Counted from the first letter of the stretch, positions 23,885-36,028 are shown. The stretch is 64,000 bases of DNA from Neonectria sp. B-13 (GCA_002682825.1 NOKP01000037.1:62001-126000), one strand, 5' to 3'. Translations and numbers: made by a program. Notes: a model not told the origin generated them from the letters alone.

Positions 23885-25273
23885 CTAGGCTAGCTCACAC
23901 TCGATAAGGTTCTCAATATCAGACTGCCCACACTTCCAGAACTTGACAATCTTCAAGTTCAACCCGCTTCCTTCGATCAACTGGTACCAGTGATCTTCCG
24001 TACGCTCCAGGGCCGAAAGCTGCGTCATCATCAGGATATCGCCGGCGGTGGCTTCCCAATAAGCACCTGTCTGGGGAATCACACACTCGAAGATCAACAA
24101 CTTGCTGTACCCGGGCTTCATTGCTTCCGCAAGGCGCGCCAAGATGCTCTTGCACACATCATCAGGCCAGTCGTGAAGAATGGAGTTCCAAGCGTTGGTT
24201 GAATATCAAATACTGACGCCCGGATGGTTGGGATACAACTTCTTGAACTCATTAATGTCATGCCCAAGACCACCAGCAACATCGACTACAAGTGGTGCAT
24301 TAGGCGAGTTATCCGTTCCAGGAAATAACGTCTCTTCCACAGGGTAGATCGAGGGGTGCATCCATGGCAAACGACCTTGCCTATATCCGCCCACTACAAA
24401 GAAGTAATACTCATTAACGGGTATTCATTCATTTCAAAAGGTTTTGACTGCTTACTATGATGGTTTGTTTGAGGTCCTAATCCAATGGTCCGAAGATATT
24501 CGAAACAATTAGGCAGGTCAGTATTGTAAGACGCGTGCATGGATGTGTGGGCGGCATCAGTAGGGTTCTGCCACTTGGTGTCGCGAAGGAACTTGTAGAA
24601 CTCGACTGGGCTGCGACTGATTCCACCGAGGCTTTATTTAAGGAACGTGTCAGCCAAACATGAAGCTGAGAGACAGCCTCTGCATCGGTCTACTCACAGA
24701 GCAACGTAACCATCACCGATGACCTCCAAGCTCAACGACTTGGAGAAATTCGTGAGCTTGTACTCGTCCTGGCCTGTTTCTTCAAGATGTCCCATGGCGC
24801 AGACATGACGCAATAGACGACCTGAATAGCTGTAAGCTCTGATTTCCTCGCAGTGTATGCATCGCCACTGACCGAGAAGTACAGCGTCCACTCCGACAGA
24901 TACGGCAAGGTCGTCAACCTTCTGGGACTTATCCACGCCATTATCCACCATGCGCTTCCAAAGTCCAGTATCAACACCGGTGATCAAAGCTGCGTTCAGT
25001 CCAGGCTAACGTTTCTCAGCACATGCGCGACAAGATGGCAGTCTTGATGTTGGAAAAATGACCTACGTCAGCCCAAGTGTGCTGTAGCATAATCTCACGG
25101 GGTGTTTGGAGAGACTGAACAAGATTGCGGGCTTTGATGAGCAGCTCGTGGCGCGTCTCTTCGCCACCGGCCCCCAGGTTATTGTACAGGGCATTGATGT
25201 CTTCGATCAACTGCGGCACAGCCTCGGGTTTCCTTGGGCGAGTGGCCGATGCAAGGTCAACTGTTTGAGCCAT
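23885..25273 (-). pseudogene. O-methyltransferase, broken by internal deletion and stop
   Basis: Exons 25273-25067, 25005-24873, 24821-24698, 24631-24456 and 24393 onward splice perfectly into a plant/fungal-type (Methyltransf_2) SAM-dependent O-methyltransferase: N-terminal dimerisation helices, winged helix, then SAM motif I (VVDVAGGLGHD). Right after KLYPNHPG the frame runs into TGA at 24206-24208. The same frame resumes with SILHDWPDDV..., the late motif holding the catalytic His (HDWPDD), and continues normally to the end at 23885. The roughly 40 residues that relatives carry here (the LQDLP and HDFF stretches, which complete the SAM pocket) are missing. No splice pair can bridge the break without removing HDWPDD. 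The encoded product would be truncated and inactive. The decay looks recent, since the rest is intact. Confidence 0.85.
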
Positions 25274-25383
25274 GTTGGTCTATCAAATTTCGCAGTTCCA
25301 AGTATGAGAGCAATGTGGCTGAAACAGAATGTGGAGGGTAACAAGTGGGAGGAGAACAGTGAACATGGGAATAAACATATGCC

Positions 25384-25389
25384 TATATA
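25384..25389 (-). promoter_or_regulatory. TATA-like box of the O-methyltransferase remnant
   Basis: TATATA about 110 bp upstream of the ATG at 25273; weak evidence from sequence alone. Confidence 0.25.
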
Positions 25390-26383
25390 GCGCAGTCGAT
25401 ACGGAAGCGACCCTCAACATTTAGGCCAGTAGCGAAGAACGATAATTAACATATCCTTGCCTAGTACGAAGTACCTGAGAATACAAAGTCTTCAGGGCCT
25501 CTGCGGAATGCATCCCCAGAGTAGGTATGCTCCGACAAAGCCGACTAGTAAGCTCCACTGACTGGGATTTTCAGTAGCCCGGGGCACAAGCGTATGATGC
25601 CAATACCACATGGCCTTCACAGTTGAGCCCCGAGTGTTGTTTGAGAATTGATTGTCAATCCAGGCTAGCGCATCACTTACGCCGCTTAAACCAACGTGGT
25701 ATCATGTTTTTGCTGAGCTCCCTAGAGAAAGTGAGAGATTAATACCACTCCCATCCATCATAGTGTAAACCAGGACTTGAGAGCGTACTTCCGCATCGTT
25801 ACTTTGTCTTCTCTAACCAACGCGGTGTCGTATTTTTACGGGGTTCCCTAGCTAAAGTGGAGGATCCATACCACACAGTACGTTGGATAACGAGCCCCCA
25901 CATATACAATACGACTGTACTTCTTCGCACCGTCGCCCAGAACCAACAGATGCACTAGATTCTAGGCCGTCATAAGCCTCTGCATGTCCTTCAGGGATCT
26001 GGATTTCGCAAGGGATATCCGGCGAATCCCTAAAGGTTTCAAGCATTTACTTTGTCGCATCAAGCCGAGTCGATTGCCATGAAGAATTGTGTATCACTGC
26101 CAAACGAAAGCAATTGATGTTGGCACCTACATGCAAATCCTTTTCCTTGCAACCTTCACGACTGACCTATCCAAGCCTAGAAAGCCCTTTCTGCCGCTGT
26201 ACCTAGCCTAGTTTCCTCCTTTCCTTCAGCTACAAAACATTGCATCAAACTAGCCTCAGTTACAAGCTGAACGTATCTCTAGCTCTTGCCTCTTTTCTCA
26301 AACACTATCCTCCTTGTCAATCCAGCTTCATTCTGAATCCAGTCGATTTCTGTGCTCTCTCATGGCAGGAAACCCATTACCAG
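25390..26383. other. Intergenic region with a diverged direct repeat
   Basis: No gene seen. Contains the two 60-bp copies at 25689-25748 and 25815-25874 and the 3' flank of the ankyrin gene. Confidence 0.45.
25689..25874. repeat. Two diverged 60-bp direct copies, 126 bp apart
   Basis: Both copies (25689-25748, 25815-25874) begin AACCAACG and end ATACCAC, and share GGTNTCNT, TTTTT, TCCCTAG and AAAGTG blocks in the same order. Many differences are transitions, consistent with old repeats mutated by RIP-like changes. They may be remnants of a small transposable element; no terminal inverted repeats were found. Confidence 0.55.
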
Positions 26384-29300
26384 TCAATACAACCCTATAT
26401 GCGTGGAAGACTGACTAAAGGTCCGTTCAGATGCGGCCTTCAGCTCTGCGATGTACTCTTCACACCATCCATGTCCCCTCTTTTTCGCAAGGCTTACTGC
26501 TCTCTGAATCTCGCTTTCTTGAATTCCCATGACACATGAGGCATCCCATATGATCTTCAATAGGTCTAAGCAGCCAGTTTCCGCTGCGGCCTCGAAAGCC
26601 GACCGCCCGTTGACGTCTGAGGTGGGAGCATAGACGTCAGCTCCATATGACAAAAGCAGCTGAACAATACTGATGCTCCCCGTGCCCGAAGCCAATTGAA
26701 GCGCAGTTCCTCCGCCTCGTATTGCAGGCGGGTCGTTGACATTTGCTCCCAAGTCTAGCAGGAGCTTGACGATCTTGAAGCTCCCAACCTCGCAAGCCTT
26801 TTGAAGCGGTGTCCGCTTGATCCCCTTGCGGGCAGCTTGGTTAACATTGCCACCGTTTTCCAATATGAGTTTAACCATGTTTTCGTTCCTTGTCTCAATT
26901 GCCACTAGTATGGCTGTTTCTTGGGGCCAAACCTCATGGGACTCGAATCCATTGCGCCGAGAAGGTATCTTAACGATGTTACTGACGCTTGCTCCAGCAG
27001 ATATGAGACTTTGGACGAAATCAACGTTGTTTCCTTCTCGATGCTGGATTGCGAAACCCAAGGGTGTGTATTCTCGTGATGTTGAGAAGCCATGGATATC
27101 CATCTTCGCGTTCAAAAGGGCTGTGAATAACTCCCCGGTACCAGTTTCAATCGCTTTGCTCAATATATCAGCCCCAAACCCTTTGCGACCATGGGGATAC
27201 CTGTCTGTGAAAGCTTTGAGAAGCAGGGTGAGGCTGCCCCTCTGTTGTTCGATAGCGTCGAGGAAAGCCGACATATCTGCCGGATCTGCGCCCTTCGATA
27301 GCAAGTGCTGGATCATCTCCTCATCTGCATTGCGCCCTGCTTCACACAGTGGCGAATTTCCCTTGATAGCTAAGGCATTGGGATCTGCGCCGTGCTTCAA
27401 AAGTAGGTCAACCAGGAATGCATCTTTTGATTTCACTGCTGCTGCCAGTATCGTTGTTTCTACTCCATAATTCATGTTAAATCCCATATAGATCAGGTCT
27501 CCAATCACGGAGAGATCTCCCCATGTCACAGCAAGCTCCATCATGGATATATCTCCACATAAATCAATATCTGACTCGAGAATCATATCCACAAGTACTT
27601 TGTTCTGTCGCCTCATAGCATTACTAAGGATAGCTTTTCCAGGGTTGACATTGGCTCCGGCAGCTAACAACATCAAAGCAGCCGGCGTCTCATCCTGAGC
27701 AATGGCTTCAGCTAGCGCCATCGACAAATAACTTTCGTGTGGATTGGGTACTTTTGACAAAAGTCTTGCCAGCATGTTTGTATTGCCGGCTTCAGCAGCA
27801 GCTGAAAGAGCCGTCTTAAAATTCTCACCTTGCTCCATGCAATCCCACGCTCCTAGCTGCTCAATAAGCAACAGTAAAGATGCGTTTTTGGAACGGATAG
27901 CCTCCGCTAGCGGTGTATCGACTAGGATATTGCCGATGGAAGTTACTCCACCCAGAACTCCGGCTCCGTGCTTGAGGAGAAGATCAATGGCTCCTCGATG
28001 ACCACTGCGGATTGCTGCTGAAAGCGCACCGTCATTCGCACTTGTGTAGTCGAGAAGTAATGTGCAAAGGGCCAGGTTTCCCCGTTCCGCTGCTCGGTAA
28101 AGAGTAGCAGGAATCGGAGATGTATGCTTGTGTCTGCTCGTAGTCAAACATCGGAAACAATTCGCCTCTTCACAGAGCCGGAATAAACGCCTGGTGACTT
28201 GCAACGCTAGATCGTTCTCCAGATGCTTGGCCATGTGTGGAAGAATTCGGAAGAATCTTCGGTGGGCGTCTGATGGAATTCGTTCAATAAGCACGTTTTG
28301 GAGTTTGGGATCCGCATCCCATCGCAGTACGCTCTGGACGAGACCTGTGCGTACTTCAGCGCCAGCATCAAGAAGTGCTCTAATGAGATACAGTTCCACT
28401 GGATCGTAAGACGTAGCCCTCTTCCGAATGACAAGCTCGAGTGCTCCACGTTCCATCATGTGGTCTTCCTCGTATGTTTTGTTGACATCTGAACCGAGGG
28501 TAAGGAGAACCTGGACAGTCTCTGTGCTTCGTAGCTTAGCAGCTAGCTCCACAGCGGTAAACAATCGGTCTTCAAATTCGCATGCGATCTCGTCCGGATC
28601 CATCACATTTCCGTTTTCTTTCGCCAATTGGAAGATGGTTTTGACGGCTTGTGCGTCGCAGGCCTCGATGGCGGCACGAATGAGGTTATTTGCAAACGAT
28701 TTCGCTAGGATAGTTGGACATTTGTGCAGATAGTCGAATAGTTTAGAGCTCAGCAGTGGCTGGCTCAATAGCTTGAAGATTGAACCAGCTGGCACGCCGC
28801 GCAAACCAGCAAAGCCGTTCGCAACCGAATACACCATGATATCGGGGAACATCTGTTCGAAGTTGGAATTTCGCTGCGCAATTTCTGGGAGAAGAGACTG
28901 GAGACACTCTAGCACTCCATCGATGGCTGGTAATTGAGGGGTTTTCAACCATAGTGACGTATCCTGTTGAGCAATGGACGCGTCTTGGAGTAGCAGCCTG
29001 ACAAAATGTCGTACAGCTGGCAAGGTTCGAGCAGCCGAAATGGGACCTTGCAAAGGGCTAGTTGCTGCGGAAGCAAACTTAGGATGGTCTTCGAGAACAA
29101 TCTGACCCCAGTGATGCGGAACATCAAGCTCAAATTGACGAAAGGATTGCAGCTGTGAAAACGCCTCGTGAAAGGTGGTCTGCACATCGAAATCCACAAG
29201 CTGTATCTCGGTAGCATTATAGAAGAGAGCCCCAGGGCTATCCAATAAGGTCGTGCCCGTAGGCCAAGGCGAAATTGATCTCGGAAGTACAGACCAGCCA

Positions 29301-30006
29301 AACTGTGACAAGGCGTTGATGGGGTCATCTAGCTGCTCAGTGCTGCGGCTTCCAGCTGACAACACCTCTTGGGGTGCGAGACACATGCTTGAATCGTCGC
29401 TCCGGGCTGCAGGCAAAACGAGCCGCTTGATAAGCTCGCCACTTGGAGAGTACGTTGACCATTCCCCGTCGTCACCTTTGGTCTCGATGGAAATGTGAGA
29501 GTATTCAGGCATCGACAACCCTGGTAGTTGTTAGTTCAAATCTGGCCATCGTTCCAGAACACAGGGGTACAAACAAGCTGTTGAAGGAATACAGGATCTA
29601 TTTGGTTCCGTTGCAACCCATCTCCGAGCTCGCTTTAGCTTGTCTCTCTTGATGATCTGGCCTGAGACTATCGCCCGAGCCTCGATGTTTTGAGTGCCAA
29701 GATGATCAATCTGGCGCAGGACTAGCTTCCATTCTGCCTTTTTCACGTTCTTCGAGGAGTCCCATCTGTTGAATTGTGATTCGTATTGTGACGGCCTATT
29801 CAACATTTAGTGTCGTCCTTATTCAGAAAAGGATGGGAAGTGACTGACGTGGCTGAGAAGTGGTACTCATCTCTCATAACTTGGATCAAATTCTTCTTCC
29901 CGCTCTTGCTTTTCAGAGGGAGCTGCTGATCATAGTAGAGGTTCTTAATGGTCGCTTCATGGCGCTTCCAAGTCTCCGGCGAGATTCGTGGCGGATGGGG
30001 TGGCAT
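26384..30006 (-). CDS. Clr5-domain ankyrin-repeat protein
   Basis: Three exons (30006-29849, 29795-29575, 29520-26384) splice into one 1171-residue protein; phases fit exactly, and the second intron has a TGAACTAAC branch site. Residues 1 to about 100 form a Clr5 domain (RISPETWKRHEATIKNLYYD...FNRWDSSKN), a helical DNA-binding-like domain known from fission yeast silencing factor Clr5 and many Pezizomycotina proteins. A linker is followed by an alpha-helical region and, from about residue 430 to 1130, many ankyrin repeats with typical TPL, A.E.G and LLL.GAD.N words; the C-terminal ones (NGGNVNQAARKG, LLDLGANVN) are the best. It is likely a scaffold or regulator, perhaps nuclear. Clr5-ankyrin genes are greatly expanded in some fungi. 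Confidence 0.87.
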
Positions 30007-31296
30007 GGGTTCTTAAAGTGATCAACTGATCAGCTGAACAGTGAGAAGCGGAGAGGTTTCAAGGGCAAAGCGAATGCGGCAACGCTTGTCGTCGTGTGCA
30101 TATAATGATTGATTTGATTGAGAGTGAGGTAAACAGGAATTCTAGCGGAGGGTGCATTTATATCGGTTGTCGGACCAGGGACACCCCATACTTTGCTGCC
30201 TCGGATTTTGTCACATTGAAAATGAGGCGCCAGACTTTGTCAAGACAGATTCTGCCAGCCTGATTTTGTCCTGCACGTCATATGCAGGTTTTGTCAAATG
30301 TGGCCAGTTTTTGTCCTGCCCGGCTTTGCTGACCGCCATTGTTCCGCTTAGCAACCCATCACCGAGCCAGACTTTTAGTGGGCCGGCGCCACGGCGTCTA
30401 CACGTCTCGACACCAACTGAACTGAGGCCACGTTAACTCAGCGTACATTTTGGAAGCAGCCATCCTGCTATCCGAAGTAGCCTAACACGTGCACCTTTTT
30501 TACTGTTCTCATAGCCCATATTGAGAGGTGAAAATGACGTCACCAGTGCAATGAGAAGATATAGACTATATTCGCGTCGATGATAGCATTTAATGCTTAT
30601 CGTATCCGATACCTGATCGCTTGATACTCGTTGAGCCACAATGATCTCATTCGTATCACATGCTTAGCCGATCATGAGCAGAGTCAGACTCTCCCTCCGA
30701 GAGACTGCAATACTCTAGAAAGTAATATCACAGTGCCTTCCATGGTTGTCTGATCCCCTGATACTTTCGACGAGGGCAACTGTCAATAAATATGGCCCAA
30801 GCCAACACCACCAAGGGCATGAAGCATGTTGAAGGAAGGCCCTGACATCTGCTGAGTTGCAGAAAGAGCGATGGCGACACATCTTTCCAAATCTGGCTTG
30901 CGGGGCTTCTCAATTTCGAGAGAGAAACCGAAACAGACGATTCCTCTCCTGGGAATGATCACAACGAGAGAATCTAATAAAACCATATAAAACAATGCTT
31001 GCTCATTAATTTTAAAAGTATTTATGTCCATAGTAAAGACACATTAAAACGTATAATCATTGATTATAAAGTTAATAGGTGTGCTGAGCGAGTTGGGTGT
31101 TTAAGTGCACGAATACTAGTACGAAATGTAAAGAGTGTAGACGGACCGCTTGAATAGCTCAGCGCCTGGCTGATGACAAAGGAAAAAACGAATGTGGGGG
31201 TTTCCAGCTGGAAAAGAAAGGTAAGGCCAATAACCTTCAGGTAACTCCAAAGCAAACACTTCCCTATCCTCCATGTCTGAGTGAGCCTTTGAGTTA
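30007..31296. other. Intergenic region
   Basis: Upstream region of the Clr5-ankyrin gene, with the TTTTGTC-rich segment at 30205-30316, then AT-richer sequence with no supported gene. Confidence 0.45.
30205..30316. repeat. Five spaced (T/C)TTTGTC motifs upstream of the ankyrin gene
   Basis: The heptamer starts at 30206, 30235, 30264, 30289 and 30309 (spacings 29, 29, 25, 20), usually preceded by CAG or CCAG-like bases. They lie 200-310 bp upstream of the ATG at 30006. They may be a degenerate tandem repeat or a factor-binding array. Confidence 0.45.
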
Positions 31297-31761
31297 TTAC
31301 TCAGAAGACTTCTCCTGTTTCTCTTCACGCTCCTCGTCCGCCTGCCCCTTGGCCAAGGCCTCCTCGAGTCTCTTCTTCCGCTCAAGCGTCCTCTCGCGCT
31401 TTTTCGATTCTGCCTTCCGTCTTCGCAGCTCGCGTTTCTCACCAAGCATGTATGGGGCGGCCTTCGTAACAGAAAACATTCCCTTGACGCCTAATCGGAA
31501 GTGGGAGACGGCGTCCCTGAAGTGAGCCTTGGCCTCGTTGTAGTTGGCACGTGCCAGTGTCGCATGCTTCTTCGCGCGGTAGGCCCTCTCAGCCCGCTGC
31601 GCCTTGAGGTATTGTTCCGATGCTTCCTTTCGCGTCGTCATGAGTAGGTTCTCGGTGCCGGAGGTGCCTGGGCGAGGAGCGGACATGTCCTTGTCTGACG
31701 AGGTTGAAAGGGGGTCGGGCGGCAATTCCTTCCCGTTGGATTTGGATTTGGATTTGCCCAT
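31297..31761 (-). CDS. Small basic coiled-coil hypothetical protein
   Basis: A single exon of 154 residues from ATG 31761 (MGKSKSKSNGK); an upstream in-frame ATG at 31779 would add six. The N-terminal 45 residues are Ser/Lys/Pro-rich and disordered. The remainder is almost pure charged helix with many Arg, Lys, Ala and Glu, and the last 45 residues alternate basic and acidic residues as in a single alpha-helix or coiled coil. There is no signal peptide, membrane segment or recognised domain. Codon choice in the frame is orderly and no stop interrupts it, which supports a real gene. The family is not recognised. Confidence 0.6.
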   Translation of the reverse strand: MGKSKSKSNGKELPPDPLSTSSDKDMSAPRPGTSGTENLLMTTRKEASEQYLKAQRAERAYRAKKHATLARANYNEAKAHFRDAVSHFRLGVKGMFSVTKAAPYMLGEKRELRRRKAESKKRERTLERKKRLEEALAKGQADEEREEKQEKSSE

Positions 31762-31779
31762 TTTGAAGAGAGACGTCAT

Positions 31780-33403
31780 ATATTTTCAGGGGCGCTTTTA
31801 GCTTAAGAAGCCTTCGTCGAATATCGTGGGTATATTGATTAAGTTCGTATGTCGAATAGTGTAACGAATGTGTGTGAACGAGTGTCTGATGGGCGAGAAA
31901 ACAAAACCTCATGGCAAGAACGAAACTTAATCAATGTCGCGAGACCATGTAATTATTATAGACGATTGTAGTAGGAGAATGTTCCGACATCCCTGCCGTG
32001 TCTAAGTTGGGTGGTTAAGATGACTTGTCCATGCGCTAGGTCTAATACTACTTGTAGATTCATGCAATCCACTAAGCATCACCTTTCTTGACTCTCCACT
32101 GCAATGCCAGGGATGTTAGCGATTTTGTTTCAATGCGACTGATTGCAACGCATAAGAATCTAATCAAACGCGTCGCGATTCCACGTGCGCGAACCTCTAA
32201 TCGCCCGACCAGGATGACATTTTTTTGCAAGGATCGACGTCTCAAAGCTACCAAACCAGTTCGTCGGCGCCATTTACAGCTAGAAGACCAGACTGGATCC
32301 AGGGACGTCTCCAAGGAATTCTACCGAGCTCTAAAAGCCTCAGAAGGCACAAACGATGCAGATCGCTTGTGGAACATGTTTGAACCGTTCATGTCAGAAC
32401 TGACAAGGAGGTCCCGATGACACAGTGACTCCACTTCATGACTTTACGCTTTTATCTTTGTGCATGGTCCTCAGTTCTGCAATAGCTCAATCTATGTGAA
32501 GATTCAAGCTCTCTGAAACTCTGGATCACAACGCAGTCGGTCGCCTTCATGACCACCGAGCACCTGGCACGCATACGCAACTCGCTTCATCGTCCTTCGG
32601 CTTTATCGCATATGACAGCGCCAGAAAAGCCAGTTCACTAATACGGATGACCTGGGCCATCCATAAAAAAAAGGAAGGTACCGATGGAGCCACCAATGAC
32701 AATGATTTCCTCATTGGGCTGTAGCATCCACAAGCCGTCCTGGACCGTGTCGACACAATCCACGATGACGAGAATAATTCCGAGATGATGGTCGCTCTAA
32801 CCGTGTTGTACAGATTCTGCTTCAGAATCTCGCGTCACCGTCACCACCGGGCGGCCATTGCCCCAACAGAACCTCAATTAGTGTCCCAAGATACCACAAT
32901 CTTAGTAACACTTATCATAAAACAATAAACCACCAAGAACCCCCGATAATTCTCTTCCCCTCACCCAATAGAATGCGACTTTGGTATCCAATGGCTCGTA
33001 TGGAAGCGTTCTAGTAGCCATCCTCGTCGCATCTTGAGGGTCCAGATGTGTATCCATCCAAGTATCTCGTCTTGTTTATCGTCACGAGTCAGCCATGTGT
33101 CTTAGACTATCTCTCTGAACTCGGGCAGTAAGGCCACGGATGTGGTGATGCGGCACTGGCACGAGGTCAAACAGTCGCAGAAGTGTATGTCATTGTCCAC
33201 GAGCAGAGCTGTCATCGCATGCCCCTAGGTACGCTCTACTTGTGCGGTTAAGATTCTTGTCGGAATATCGATCGTGGACTGGGTCTCAGACAACGTTCTC
33301 AGACAGCGTTATCTCTGTAAACTTATGCTATTTCAAGCCAAAGAGAACCTAGAGAAGCGATGCCGAATATCTACACGGGACCTGATTCTAAATCGCCCTC
33401 CAA
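31780..33403. other. Intergenic region
   Basis: Mostly non-coding by inspection. A plus-strand frame at 32133-32420 (about 95 residues, basic, ending LWNMFEPFMSELTRRSR) is the only stretch with mild protein character. It has no recognised homology, so I do not call it a gene. Confidence 0.35.
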
Positions 33404-35291
33404 TTAAGGAGTGTATATCATGGGCGAAATCCCGCCCACCGTTTGATGCTTCCCCTGTGCAACTCGCTTGTTGTGAACAACATATATCCCAAGTTGTACG
33501 ATGGCAGAGACCATGCCTACGGATACCATGATAATCATGGTGCGGAGACCAGTCTGGTAACTGCAGCGTAGTGTTAGATCTCGTCCTTCAAACTCAGAAA
33601 GGAGGCACTTACAATGGTGTATCGTCTGCCTGGAAATATTGAGTGCCAACCATCAACCCGCTAATCGCCGACATTACCCACATTCTAGACAAAATATCAG
33701 CTTCATGGTCTCTTAGTAAGTCAACATACGTACGCGATAGCTATACTCCGCTCGCCTGCCTCACGGCAGTTGAGTTGTACCCAGGAGTTATGAACAGGAT
33801 GATAGCCCACGGCGAAGCTGTTGACGGCCGTCCAGAGGCCCCATCTTGACCATTTGCCGACATGAGGGTGTACCTGCCTGGCAACGATCAATGTGACGAG
33901 GTAACAAAAATGAGCGCCGATGACAGGCCCACCGCGGTGATTTGTCTTGTCGCTCAAGTAGGCAAATCCAAATACCACAGGAAGGGCCAGTGAAGCACCA
34001 ACAGCAGCAAGAGAATTTGCTGCAATGCGATCAAATCCCAAGGACCTAGTTGCTTGTTAGCACGCATTGAAACAAAGCAATTGAGCGGCTTTTGCTCAAT
34101 ACGGCAAAGCCAGAACGCATAGAGATAAAGCACCCACATAATAATTGACGGTGTGTAAGTTGTTAAGGGTGACCATGTGGAGAAGACGGCAAAGGTTGAC
34201 ACATAGTGTGGCCAACGACGATAGTGCGTCACTGTCTTCCACACCAATTTCCAATCAATAGCCAAGCCTTGAACACCTGGCCGTTTTCCAGTTTGGTCAT
34301 CATTTTCAAGTCTCCTCTGCAGTGTATGCTGCTCCGTCTGTGAAAATCGCACCAGACCCGGGCCTATGAGAGGCCGGGGCGAGTCTGGGCTGCCGGGTAG
34401 GAAGAGGAGCAATACGAAGGAGATAAGAATGGTGAAGAGCCCCTCAACTGTTGTTAGGTTAGTAATAAAGCCATGATTCGTAGAAGGAGACTGTACTTAA
34501 GAATAGCCATTGCCAGCCTTTGATGCCACGAGCACCATCAAGTTTCAGGATCCCAGAGGCCAATATCGGACTGATCGCATTTCCACCAAACATGCCGAAG
34601 AAAAGAACCGATACTCTCTTTGCAAGCTCACGTCTAGTATACCATGTCGATAAGGTGTAGACTGCCCCGGGTATGTAACCAGCCTCAGCAAACCCTAGTA
34701 TCAGACGTGTTGCTAGAAAACCGCCTCGGTTCCGAACAAAGACTTGCATCGTTGCCACAATACCGAACATGAGTACTTGACCAGAAATCCATTTCCGAGG
34801 ACCAATCTTTGCCACTCCATGTTAGATCAGAGATGGACGCGGGGTCCTTAGTCAGAGGCTACTTACCCGTTGAAGTGCCATGTTGCAGGGAATTTCCAAC
34901 AACACAATGCCCATGAACATGAGCTGGTTTCCCAGATTAATTGTGGCTTGGTTGACACCGATGTCTTTCGCGAAGCCAGCGGTGAGTGCGCTTGCAAGGT
35001 TCATGCGATCCAGTTGGAAGACAAGCAAACCAAGGAACAGTAAAAAAAGAACCGAACAATCAACTCTACTCTCGGGTTAGCGTTTTGATCTCTTGAATTG
35101 CCCAAAAGAACTCACTTCTTTCGCGCTCTGGCCTCGATTTTCACGTCCCATTCCCGCTCTGTCTGCGAAACTGAAAGAGAAAGGTTGGTGGATGACCTGG
35201 GTGTCCCTGGGTTGTGAGTAGACTTCTGGTCCACTTTCCTGTGAGTGACATGACGGTCCTCAGGCAAGGATTCGAGTGCAAGAGACGTCAT
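33404..35291 (-). CDS. MFS transporter, Dal5-like anion:cation symporter family
   Basis: Seven exons (35291-35116, 35065-34867, 34806-34497, 34447-34138, 34045-33734, 33684-33613, 33560-33404) sum to 511 residues with consistent phases. A 60-residue hydrophilic N-terminus precedes helix 1, which ends in the family motif FQLDRMNLASA. NLGNQLMFMGIVLLEIPCN follows, then the RLILGFAEAGYIPGAVYTLSTWY signature region and GIKGWQWLF before the central loop. The second half has SLGFDRIAANSLAA and NSWVQLNCREAGERSIAIA, typical for allantoate, nicotinate or vitamin permeases of this family. It sits in the plasma membrane and imports an organic anion by proton symport; the substrate is unknown. It is divergent from the flavin monooxygenase at 36029. 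Confidence 0.9.
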
Positions 35292-36028
35292 GCTGTGCTA
35301 GAAGGTATTTTGCGTCGTGATTGTTTGGTCGTGTTTCAACTCGTACACATCATCTAGGCGTCTATAAAACTAGAAAGAATATGCAAGGAGACAGATCGAG
35401 GCCATCCATTCAAGTATACTTGTAAGCGCCCAACACACCGATACCGAGAACTTGGTAAGTTGAGCGGGCTCTTGAATCCACCCGCCAAAGCACATCATCC
35501 ACCCTTGTTATGCCATCAGCACGCCAGCAACCGGGGAGGGTTACATCATTGCGAACTCCCTGGTTGAGGGTTATAAAATTTGATGCCTACTCGTCAAACG
35601 GGGTTCTGCCAAGGGTTGGCAGTAGGGTTACAGGGACAGGCTATTTGGTCCGATACCAAGCTTGTTTGGATGTTGACAGCCATCACCGGCTTGCGCCATT
35701 CAACATCGTGCTAATGGAGCATCTACTACCTTGATTCGATGACGGGCAAACTAGTGACGCCAAAATGTGGACCTTGAACGATTGATTCCAAAGACCTCCT
35801 CCGCCAGCGATGGCGTGATCACTAGGTCCTCCGGCATTGGCCTGTTACGAATCAGCTCCAAGCAATTCAGAGATGGAATCATTCTTCTCTTTCGGATATA
35901 ACTCGGCCAATGTTTTGAAGAGAGCAATGCCCTTAAGTAATTGTACATTCAATGCCATTCCCTACAACCTCAACCTTACCCACGAACTGTTATCAGTGTA
36001 GGATACTGGCACCAAACACCTCACTAAA
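35292..36028. promoter_or_regulatory. Shared divergent promoter region of transporter and monooxygenase
   Basis: This 737-bp non-coding stretch separates the two start codons and may drive both genes. Short GAGGGTTA/TAGGGTTA words recur at about 35537, 35569 and 35625. No TATA box or operator could be assigned with confidence. Confidence 0.4.

Noticed and set aside
32133..32420. Small basic protein gene
   Set aside because: Open frame of 95 codons only, no recognised family, no splice or promoter support.
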